Shown here: in pieces, positions 22,401 to 34,532 of the stretch
How positions within the stretch are numbered: position 1 is the first letter of the stretch
Layout of the letters: each line of letters starts with the position of its first letter
Assembly: GCA_016801845.1 (NCBI GenBank)
Contig: CM028921.1
Span: 11,012,775-11,076,774 of the forward strand
Direction of reading: 5' to 3'
Origin: Polydactylus sextarius
Lineage: Eukaryota; Chordata; Actinopteri; Polynemidae
Length of the DNA: 64,000 nt
Made by a program: the position numbers and the translations under genes
Notes under the pieces: model-generated
The model's database searches: none
What the model was told of the DNA's origin: nothing
The model's input: the letters and a program-made list of their open reading frames with translations, nothing else

Positions 22401-25400
22401 TCACGTGAGAGTGGAGAAACACTAATAGTGATGGGATAATAACAGGTCTGCTGGTAACACTAGAAGGTGTACTGCCACAGGTTCAGGGTCCATAAGCTGA
22501 GGAGATCTGTGGCTGCTGTGAACACTGATGGCAAACACATTTGCCATAGCCAACCTAAGTGATCCCAAATTTGTCTAAATTATAGTGTGAGGGAGGAAGA
22601 GAGGGAGAGAAAGGGCAGAGGTTTGTGGGGGAGCAGGGTGTATTTGGGCTGGTGGTGGAAAAGAGTGAGGGGCTGTTTCAAAACCCAGGAAATACCTCAG
22701 AGGTGAAACGCTGCGTAGAGGGAGGATGGAGAGAGAGGCAAAAACAGGAAATCTGAATGATTACTTCAGACACTAAAGAGAAAAAATAAAAAAAAAAGAG
22801 TAGAGGAGAAAAGAGAAAAGAAAAACAGGAGCTGCGACTGTGCCCATAAAAGGTTCTGCAGAGGAGGTGTGTGCCTCGACGTGAATTCGAGATCCTCAGT
22901 GGTTTATGTGGAAAGAGATTTCTGGTAAGAGTTGATAAAGAGGTTTGTTGGAAATGAGAGAGGAGACGTGAGGGGGTGGCGTTTTATGCTTTCTGTCTTG
23001 TAAAAAATTGCAGCGAGACAGAGATCCAAGCCAGACTGAAACAGTCACCCACTCTTTAGCTGATTCGACTGAACTGACATGCAGCAAAGACTGGACAACA
23101 CAATGAAACCTGACCTCACTGGAATATTAAGTAACTGATGTTTTTGACGATAATGTTATTGGGTAACAAGAGCTGCACCTCTTCCAGTTGATGGTTTAAG
23201 GTCAGGATCAGGGGGTCAGACATTAAAACATGACAATGTTGTCATGTCATGACAACATGACAAAACATAACAATAATTGATTCCTATAGGTTGGTCTCAA
23301 CACTTTATACTAATAGAATCATCTCAAATTTGATTTCTAATTTGATGTCATAGATTACCAAAGAAATAGTGCAGTGACTCTGCCCAGATGATATCACTGG
23401 GCCTGATGAAACCATGTACATTTCCTTTTAGTCACTACTTTCATACAAGACACAGCGTGCTTGTATTAAGGGAGTGGTTTGTTTAAGTAATATTATCATA
23501 AGAATGATGTCTCTAAAAGGACACAGTCCCACCAAGAGTAAGGACATGTGGAGGTGGACTGGTGTTAATCTTGGGGGCAAACTGTTGGTTTAACTGAGGT
23601 CTACATCAACAGAACAAAGACCTCAGGGAGTGCTGCTCAAACCCAGCCTAAATCCAGTGATGTCAGCGTTTGCAAAACACAATAAAGTTCCATCAAATCC
23701 ACACAGGATGTACTCGTCTCACTCATCCATGCATTTTTAGTGTGACAACTCTGACATCCCCATCAGGCTCGCCTCAGGCTGATTTTTAATGGGCTGCACT
23801 TTTTTTTTTTTTAAGAGTTGCATTGCACTGAGGAGATTATTGATACAGCATGAGAATAAAATGCACCGCCTGTGTTATGTATTTCTGTATTTTCTTTTTT
23901 TTTGTCTTCTTGCTGACAGGATAGTGCAAGAGCAGTGCTGTGTAGCAGTGCTTGAGGATAACATGTGCACCACCGGTATCAACTTGGCCAAAGACCAAGG
24001 AGCCTGTGATTCTTTATTCACCAGCACCTGCGAGACCAAGACAACAAAGGTTTGTCTGTACCTGTATGTGCGTATACTGATGCAAATGTTTGTGCATGTG
24101 TCTATAAAATAAAAAACTAAAAAAAAAAAAAAAAAAAAGGGGGATGAAGTCACTGTGTGCATCCCGAGTCTCCCCTCTACTCGATCATTGTACAGTATAT
24201 CACTCTGCTGGACAGCCACATTGGAGGCAAATGATTGATGAAAGTGATGATGTATATCTGTGTGTGTGCGCGTGTGTGTATATCTGTGCGTGCGTGTGTG
24301 TGTGTGAGCCGTGAGCAGGATGAGGCATGTCACTCCAGGGAGGAATGGAGCTTGTTGCTGTCAGATAGATTATAAATTCTGACTCTCGAATCTTCCTCAG
24401 GCTCACGTCCAAGTGCTTTTTTAGCCTTTCTGTGCTGTTCTTCTCTCTCTGCCCCTACCCTCTGTGTGCCCCTTTATTTTTCCAACACATTTCACATCAA
24501 CACGTCTTCAAGATAAACACTGGGCAAAATGTTGGAAGCGGGAGGATGCAAGTTGGTGCATTTTTTTTTTTTTTTTTTTTTTAGCTGGCTGAGATGGGAC
24601 AGCTTGTCTTTACATGATCATGAGTAGAAAGTAGATATTTGCACATGCTTAAATGTCCCTGGGTGAAGTGAATAAAACAAAAGACTTTTATTTTAGCACA
24701 GACAAGAAAGACACTTTTTTCAGGCACTGAGTTGGAACGTTTAATGTATAACACTGCTAAACAGGAAATCTACCACTAGCTTTTTATAAAGACTAGTGAA
24801 GCCAAAACTTCTCGATCACCCCCTGGTGGCTGGATGCAGTATAGGGCATAAACCCTGTCCCCTCCATGGTCGTGGAGGGGACATTATCCATAAAAAGTGT
24901 GGCTGTACGCAGTAAATTAGCTTAGTTGTGTAGCTTTCATAAACAGGAGACAGTTAGCTCAGATTATCTTAGTTTAGCATTAAGATTGGAGGCAGGGAAA
25001 CCAGTGTGAACTAAAACTACATGTTTGTGTCGGTTGCCTGATATAGATACTTCAGGAAGTTATTTCACTGAGCTGGGAAATAGTTGTGCACCAAGCCTCC
25101 AGCTTTAGAGAAGCTAGTTTACACATTTTGTTGTATTTGGGCAGGAGTCAGGCTATCTTCTGTTTGTAGCTTTTAAACTAAAGTAAACTATGATATCTCC
25201 CTCCTGGCTCCAGCTTAATTCATAAAGAAGACATGACTGGTACCAATCTACCAATATGAATAAACATGTTTCACAATGTATCACTTTAAAAAAAAAAAAA
25301 AAAAAATTACAATGCATGAGCAAAATTTTTGTCTGCTTGTCAAAACAAACTGTAAAAACTGTAAATACTAGATACGCAACATTTTGGCCATTTATACATC

Positions 25401-28400
25401 CAGCTGATACAGAGCAGCATTAGCCCATAATGGAGTCATATGGTGAAATGTAAGAATGTAATATTTAACTTAATCCTGTTGGAAATATTGGATTTCATAA
25501 GCTAGCTGAACGCTGACAGAGTGAAACCAAACTAGAGCCAATAAACTGCAAACACTGTGATTATCATCTGATCTACCCTGATTGTATGAATCTTGCTGAT
25601 CATGATGCTTTGAACCGATTCATTCAGGAAAACATAACCTTATGTTGAACTTGTTGAACCCAGTATTTTTTCGTTATCTAACTACCACTATTTACTGTGT
25701 CTGGAGAAGTTTTCTGAAAACCTTGATGCTTTCTAGGACAGTGTCAAGTTAAAACAAACGTGCCCACGCAAAACACAAGACCGATCGAGAAGAAGATAAT
25801 GACTGGTACAGTTTATAGTTCAAGACCTGCTATCTTTTTCAGCAACTGTGGCATGTGTTCAGTCTTGCAATTACTACAATTACAGCACACACACACACAC
25901 ATACACATACACACACATCACAGACTGTCAGTTTTTAGTTATATCCCGTCATCTTTTAGACTGAAATACAAACACACCCATCCTCCACCTCTCATACCCT
26001 GCTTCCCTGACTGACGTTACCAGGCTGCTGTAATGATTGATTGAGTGTGCTGCAGCCAGAGGGGATGGTGATCATCTCATTACTGTTTGCCTCTCCGCCT
26101 TTTCTTACTGACTTACAGCCTTACAGGACCTGTCTCTCCACAAAAATCTGTCAGTTGGCCTGTCTTATCAGTCAGCCTACTTTTCTGTCCATCTGGTTAA
26201 CTCACACAGAGCATGAGTTTGTGTCTGTCTGAATCACCTTATTCTCCTCTTTCAGTCTGGAAGTCAGTCTCTTATACCTGGTGTGTTTTACCAACCGTCC
26301 AATACCACAGTATTGTTTTATTCCTCTTCCGTTTTGCTATCATGTCTCCTGCTTCATCATTTGCCATCTAATACATTATTTGTGTTGTGTTGTTTTTTTG
26401 TGTAGATGTGCTGTGACTGTTGTCTCTTGGGGAAGGTGTCTTTGGAGCTGGGTCTACCTTGTGATCAGAACCTGTCTGTGGGCTACCAGTGCAGCCTGGT
26501 TGCCAGAGCTTGCTGCGTGAATGGAGCCTCTGACAACCAGACAGCAGCTACAGGAGACACTGAGCGTGGGTGAAAAATAAACAGTAGTGCATTAAACATT
26601 TATCTTCTCACATTAGGGTTAGGGTTAGAACTACAGAACATTGGGTGGTAAAATAGAATACAGTATGTAAATTGTAAGAAACATCAGAATGTAATAAACA
26701 AGAAAAGTAGATTAAGAAATCACCAAGCCATTGGTATTTTTCAAACATGAAGCTACACTGCCCCCTGGTGGATTTATGTGGCTATTGCTTTCAGCCTTCA
26801 CTGAAGGTCAAGAGTGATTATTCTTCAAGGATAAATCTGTTACTTCACATCTAAATACACACAGGTTCAACAACAGAAACATTGACAGGAACTGGTAGAT
26901 TCAGTGTATAATACTGAGAGTTTACGCCGGCCATCCTGATCACCCTGAAAATTGTCGTTCTTCATTGGTGGAATAAAGCTGCAGTTTAAGACTTGGTGCA
27001 TAAGGTGTTAAGATGCGAGCATGTGAAAAAAACAATGTTTATTTTTCTTTCACACAGTACCAAACAAAGATGCTACCAGCAGAAATGGAGATGATGCAGC
27101 ATCAAGTGATCAATGTAAAGGTACATTATAATAGGCCCATAATATGAGCTTTTGTGCTTTTTTAAAAACCTCATTTAACCTTGAAACTGCAGTGTCTAGG
27201 CATCAGCATGTAAATTTGTGTCATTTTTTTCTCTTCAGGCAAATGTGCTCATGTCTGTGCTGCCACTGACACTTGTGGCTGTTTCAAAGGCTACAAACTG
27301 AAAGCAGATGGAACGAGCTGCGAGGGTGAGTGGCCTTGTGACTCTGCACAGAGAAATATGTCTGATAATAGAAGCAGAGTAGAGCACAGACCCAACTGAT
27401 ATTTACTGAATCCTCTCCACCCATCCGTTCTACTCTCACAGATATCAACGAGTGTTTGCTGGGAGCGAGCAACTGTCGGGCTGGAGAGCGTTGTATCAAC
27501 ACGGAGGGCTCGTTTCGTTGCCAGAGGGAGGTCAGCTGTGGGACCGGCTATGAGCTCACTGACAACAACAACTGCAAGGGTCAGTTAAAGTGACCAGACA
27601 TGTGAAGTGATACTACAAACATGAATATTGTGCATCTGAGTTGTGTTTTGTTTTTGCAGCTTTACATACTGTATGTGTTCTATAGCAATTTCTGGTGTGA
27701 TTTTTTATTTATTAATTTTTTTCATCTAGATATTGATGAATGTGAGGCTGGTATTCACAACTGTGGCCCAGACTTTGAGTGTCAGAACACGCAGGGGTCA
27801 TTTCGTTGTTTACCCAAGGTCAAGTGTGGCGCCGGCTTTATTCAGGATGCTCTGGGCAACTGCATCGGTAAATAAAACATCCAACACTGCTGCATGTTTG
27901 GAAAAATGTCCAAGTTTGACTCATAATGACTGAGTAAGATGAATCCTTTTATAGTTTATTGATGCCATCTGTGTATGCGTGTTTTCAGACATAAACGAAT
28001 GCGTCACCCAGACGAGCCCGTGCAACAGAGGCCAGCATTGTATCAACACAGTCGGCTCCTTCATCTGTCAGAGAAATTCTGTCAACTGTGGTCGTGGATA
28101 CCACCTCAATGAGGAGGGCACCCGCTGCACTGGTACTGCAGAACGACACGTCATTCCTACATACAAAGCTTCATATTAACCTCCCAGAGAGGCAAGCCAT
28201 GGTGCTGACTGTGACTTCCTGTCTACAGATATCAATGAATGTGAGGGCCCTGAAAAAGTCTGTGAGGGTCATGGTTGTGTCAACATGGTGGGCAGCTACC
28301 GCTGTGAGTGTGAAGTTGGGTACATCTACAACAGCGTCAGCCGTGTCTGCGATGGTAAGAAACTGATGGATGATCTTACATCTGGTGTCTCTGCACTCTC

Positions 28401-30801
28401 TGTATTGTAAGTAAGTGACACGTTTTCACATGACTGTGTTTTAGATATTAACGAATGCAGGCACTACCCTGGCCGCCTCTGTGCTCACAAGTGTGAGAAC
28501 AGTCTGGGATCCTACAAGTGCAGCTGCACCACAGGGTTCAAGCTCGCTGCTGATGGCAGGAATTGTGACGGTACGCCAGATACAATCTGAGAGAACCACA
28601 GCTTTTTACATATTGTATGTGCTGTGTTTACTGTTGGCAATAAAAAAACATGACCTCATAACATTATTCCATACCATAACAGACCTTATTGCTGCAAGAA
28701 CAGTTAATGTATTGTGATCTCTTCCCTATTCCAACAATGCATATCAAATATAGACACATTAATTATCTGACTTTAGAAAACCTGTTTATTCGAATGTGTT
28801 ATTGGACACAATAACAATTATAAAAGGAACAATAACAGACTCTGCTGTATCTCAGGATGTGTGATATAAGCTCTTTACCCTATAATTTTAGTTGATAGGA
28901 GTCTACCATTGGAGTATTCATGGCACAGTGTTGGTGTTTCTTAAGGAGGAACATGTTATGTAAAAGGATTGTGTTTAAAAAGAGAAAGTTGTGAGAGAAG
29001 GACAAAATTGGTGTCCTCACTTTGTGTTTTCAATCCCTAAACGTCTTTTTGAGTGTTTTGAAAAGGAATGGTAACATTATACAAAAATAAACGTTTCACT
29101 GTCTAATTTTTGAAATAATGTGTCACAAGAATCAAAATTTAAATGTGTAATTTTCACAAAAAAACACAAAATAATGTCCTTATTGTTTTCACTTTTAGTT
29201 ATAATTAAACTTACTATCTGACATCTTAACTTGCAAATGTAAATGCAATAAAATGTTACTTTGTTCAACACCTCTCTGCAAAGATTGAGTGTCAAGTTCA
29301 TAATATTTTTTTTTCTAGATCTGAATGAATGTGAGGACAACCCGTGTAGTCAGGAGTGTGCCAACGTATACGGCTCCTACCAGTGTTACTGTCGCCGTGG
29401 ATTTCAGCTCAGTGACACTGATGGCATGACTTGTGAAGGTAAAACAGAAACTCTTAACTGGTTGCAAGATGGATATATAAACACCATATGATGTTGTAAA
29501 GGATAAAGGTTTGATTTCTTTTTTTTTTTTCCGTGCCACTCCTTTTCTCTCCAGACATAGATGAGTGCGCTCTGCCGACTGGAGGTCATATCTGCTCCTA
29601 CCGTTGTCACAACACACCCGGCAGCTTCCACTGCTCCTGTCCCGTCAGCGGCTACACCTTGGCTCTTAATGGACGCACCTGCCAGGGTATGTTGTCTTAG
29701 TCGTAACAGTTGCAGTTATTTGTGTGAATATTTCAGAAAACAAAACCTTTTTGTCTTTTTGCCCCCAGATATTGATGAATGTGTAACAGGGTCACACACG
29801 TGCTCAGAGAATCAGAGCTGCTTTAACGTACAGGGAGGATTCAGATGTTTGTCTTTTGAGTGTCCAGTCAACTACAGACGCGTCGGAGAAACGTGAGTGA
29901 CTGGATCAACAAACCTCACACCAAAAAAAACACAGACACAAAGTTTTTGTTCCTTATGATCAAGTGTGAATTGTCGTCATAGTGATAGCTCTGGTACAAC
30001 AATTAGACAGTGTCGGACATCGCTGATTTGTATGGATCAGGGCCCTGCATGTCCACTATGCTCAATGCTGTTACTTCAGAAAATATTTGGCTGTAGCATG
30101 TTGTATTGTTTTAGAATGAAGCATATGGATATGATATTTTTCAGCCTCAGTTCTGGCACAGATTCAGTAGAGGCTGTGTTTGCCCACTTTTGTTTTGAAG
30201 GCACTAAGGTGACAGAACTTCTTGCATGACCCCATTGAGGGCACCATGACTGGCCTGTCAAACACAAGGCTGCTGAGAGTGATTTTCCCTCCACTGCATG
30301 CCATGCACGGCAAATGAAATTTACTCCTGGTTTCTTTTTTTTCTGTCTCTGTGCCTGTTTTGTTCCGTCTTGTCCTCTCCGGTCCTGCCCCCTGCCCCCC
30401 GAACCTTCTCTTTTAGCAGTCGATGCGAACGCTTGCTTTGCAATGAGTCTGTCGAGTGCCTGGCCATGCCCCTGAGAATAACCTACTACTACCTCACCTT
30501 CCCCACCAACATTCCCGTCTTCACCAACATCTTCCGCATGGGTCCGTCCCACACCGCCCCCGGTGACGACATCCAGGTCTCTATCACCGCCGGCAACGAG
30601 GGCGGTTTCTTCAAGACGGACAAGATGGCCACCGGCGGTGTGATGTCAGTGGCAAAGCTCATCAACAAGCCGCAGGACTTTGATCTGTCTCTGGAGCTAA
30701 GGCTACGTCGCTACGGCACAGTCAGCACATACCTGGCTAAAGTGCTGGTGTTTGTTACCCAGGAGGAGCCCAGAGTACCTTACAACCCCCTACTAGAATA
30801 A
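18869..30801 (+). CDS. fbln1: Fibulin-1, C-type isoform (679 aa)
   Basis: The same 14 upstream exons join a single terminal exon 30417-30801; total 2,040 nt, 679 aa (human 1C: 683 as I recall). Exon 14 ends with AC in phase 2. Both the C exon (C) and first D exon (A) supply a third base that makes Thr, so either splice is in frame. C and D are the two main isoforms across vertebrates, and both 3' ends are preserved here, which argues the locus is functional. Terminal exon choice couples with polyadenylation: using the C exon ends the transcript about 16 kb earlier. Confidence 0.93.
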
Positions 30802-33800
30802 ACAGTGTGTCATGTAGGGCTTCTTAAGTTACTACAGTCTTAAAAAGGAGTTGTCTCAGTGAGAAAATGAAAAAAAGTTTATCCTCAACACAATGTATGC
30901 AACACAAAGATATGGTATTTTGAGAGCATAGCACAGTGAGGAAGTCTAGGCTACTTTGTAACATATTGCAGAACATACCACATAGAGATGTGGAGACATA
31001 AGTTTCATTGATCAGTAACTTTAGTCACTTTTCTAGCAAAGATAATTTGCTTCCTTAATTCAACGATTTATGCCTTTTAGGCCTGGGTAGATTGTATTAT
31101 CTGCACAGTTTCTCTCCTCATTTTAAATTTAAAAAACTGGATTTTGATACATTTAATTAGTTATTATTAATTATAGTGAGATGAAAAACGGATACATATC
31201 TCAAATGTCTGTATCAAAAGTTTGAAGCCACCACCAGCAGCTAACTAACCTAGCTTAGCATAAAGATAGGAAACAGCTGGCTCTGCTCTGACCAAAGATA
31301 ACAAAGTCAATCAAAACACCAAAACCAAATAATAGAAACAGCAAAGTCTGTTACTTTGGTGATTCCTTGTGGGATTATTTCTTGACTGAATACAATGACT
31401 TAATTTAGTCCTAACTTAAATGTGCTTTAAAGATAAAACATTTTATATGAAAATAAAAATACAGTAAATGCATAAAGATATGAAAGAAGCACAATTTTTA
31501 AAAACTTTTTTTTTTTTTTTAGCACTGTAGCATTTTACGTAATCAACTTTTTAACATTAGAGATCAGAATTATTATTATTCTTCAGTACATAAATGAAGC
31601 CTAAATGAATGTACCTTCTTCTTGGTAAGACGTCACCGCAGCCGCTAGGTGGCGTTCTAGGTCAGGCTAACTTTTCACATGGTGACAACCCCGAAAATGC
31701 CTACAGCGTAAGTGTAATTTGATGATGGTTGCATGATAAAGTCTGACGTTTTTCAGTATTTTATGGTTTATGTGTTGGATGAACAGTTTTCTATTAAAAT
31801 TTGAAATAGAAATAACACATGTTCAAAGTCAAATACAGTTCTTGATAATGACACATGGTGGGGTTTTAATCAAATACAGCAAAAGAGCAGCTGGAATGTG
31901 AGGCCAAATCACAGATGGAGGCATGAACACTTCCTCACATAGTTTCATATTACTGTTATTCTGAGATGTGAAGAGGAAATTCAATGATGCATGCAAATAT
32001 ATAGAAATACATAGATTAAAAGATGTCTCAAAGTAAAACGGGCTATGCAACTGCTGTATTAATAATGTTACATTCATTTGACACTATTATTATTGTTTCT
32101 TGATAATTTTTTAAATATTTTCTGCATCAGTACTGTTTTTACTCGGAACAAAGCCCGACTTGTATTTTAATTTGACCACATAAGTCAAATTTCCCATTCA
32201 TGAATCAGACCCCTCACTTGTGTATAGTATGTGTGTATACCTCGCATTTCACCATTCATGACGTCCGTAAAGTAATTCCACACTTCAATCTTCCAGTCGA
32301 AAGCCAAATCAGACTTTTAAATACACCGCTACCTCTTCCCAAACATCACATACCTTACACCACAAATACATCTTTCCTTGTCAGTTATTTTTACGCACAT
32401 CTCTTTAGCTCCCATTGCATTTTGGGTTTAATGTGAAATGCACAGATTTCCACTGCATACTGTGGGTGCAAACCCCAGAGCAGACAGATAATCCAAATGA
32501 AGGCTGAGTAAGTGACACACGATGGGATGCAGTGGCAAAGCAGAGGGAAATGTGCACCAGCAGGAGTGAGTATAAATAGTCTGACATGCTGTGAGGCTGC
32601 TGCCCAAGGGCTGTGGCTTATAATAACTGTAAATTCAGATGTCGTAGGTTCCTCCTGTCCTGAGCTGTCAGGCCAGTAAGGATGCACTTGGTCCCTAGTG
32701 GGGATATCCTTAAAATAAGAACATAGTGGTGCGCAGGAGGTTTTTTCCTCCCCTTTGACATTGAGTTATGGGGCTCTGGGCTCTGGCCGGTGGTCTGAAC
32801 AATTTGTGGTACAGCAACATCACCGCGCACAGAATGAATGATGCCCTGCAGTGTTTATGTTGGGGCGTTATCAATGTGCCGACTATAAATAATAATTACC
32901 AAAAAAATAAAAGGCCCTACGCTTGACCAGAGGACTTTCATCCAAAAAGTCTGTTTTTCTTTCTGGTCTGAAAGTATTGGGGTTTTTCTCCTGGGTTGGG
33001 CCACGTGAGGCATGGAGAGATGAAGAAGACGTGCATATGTGCATGCACGCGCACACACTCGAACACACAGACATGTATACAAGCATGTTTGCATGCAGAA
33101 AGACACGTGTACAAAGGGACATCAACACTAACATAAAGGTATTTTTGATGCAGATATTTGCGTGTGCTCATACACAAATGGGGATGTAATTAGCTCCACT
33201 TGCTGCCCCCTCTTTCAAGTGCCCATCTGTGTATGAGGGGGCAGTTCACCCTGGGTCATTATCTTCTCGTAAATTCACTCTCTAGCCCAACAGAGCTTTC
33301 ACCTCGTCCTCTAGAGCCCAGCTCGGGTCTTTCTGCAGCTCAGGCCGTGGTATTATAAACTAGGAGAACATTTTGTGGGTTTGGCCAGGCCCAAAGCAAA
33401 ACTTGGACCCACCCGCTAATTGCTAATTACAAGCCCCTACCCAGTGGTGGCTTGACTTTTTGTCAGGGGCTTCTCTCCTCGCTCTCCATGAAAGGATCCC
33501 TGCAACCCAAACCGGGCCCAGGCTTTGAGCTGAAGCCTATAGGTCCCCAAAGGAGCAGCAGAGATCCACGGCCCATGACTCACAATGTGGCTATATGGCT
33601 GCCATGCACATTAACTGGACTTATACATGGCAGCTTAGCTGTTTTCATAACCCAATATAAGTTAACCGTGTACTGACTTGTCTCTTTTGTAAGGACCAAG
33701 CTTAAATTTAACATCTTGGATGTCCAAGCTGAGGTTTTTATTTTTATTTTTTTCAAAATTTCCTCATTTCAAAGACAAAACTCTTGATTTATGAAGTTGT

Positions 33801-34458
33801 TAATGCCTCACAAACCTCTCTCAAAGTCTTATGAAGCAGACAGGTAGTGAATAGTGATACTTCAGGTGGCGTTAGCTTTAGGAGCCAGCAGAGGCCCTCC
33901 ATTCCCTCCGACCTGTCACTGATTAGTCTGTGGAATAAACAAAGCCCTAAATAATAGGATGAGAGTTGCCCTGGGGAGAGGCTGGGGAGTTGTCTAGTCA
34001 TGTTGCTCACAATTTAGGAGTCTTTTAGAACACTCCCTTGCCCCATAAATCCTCCTCAAGAGATTATCTGATGTGAAGCCGGGGATGCTCAGCAAATCCA
34101 AATATTTTCCTGAGCAGGTTGTGGATCATTCTCTGTGAGTGCAGTAATTCATTTCCCACACAGCTTGAAATAGTGCATCAGAAAAGCATCAATGGCAGCG
34201 CGAGTCTCCACAAGCTGCAAAGTCTGGCTTCAGCATGAGCTTTGGCCATTGTTGGTTTATTATTCTTCCAAACCACATAGAGTATGATTGTTTTTGATCT
34301 TGACTGCTATATCCAGTATCCCCTCTGTTTTGTTCCGATATTGTTTGTGTAGTGGCCATTGGAGCTGTCCCACTGAGTTCTTGATTATGCAGTGGGCTGC
34401 ATCCAAGGATGGCTTGTTATTGTGAACTTTGGAGACCAAAAGTGGTTGACCCTGAGGT

Positions 34459-34532
<74 letters not shown>

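Noticed and set aside
26610..26632. TTAGGGTTAGGGTTAG, telomere-like repeat
   Set aside because: Only two to three units, and similar short GGTTAGG stretches at about 35,113 and 53,871 suggest chance or dispersed-repeat origin.
31631..34460. Possible fibulin-1A or 1B alternative ends
   Set aside because: No in-frame extension or exon resembling those human tails could be supported.
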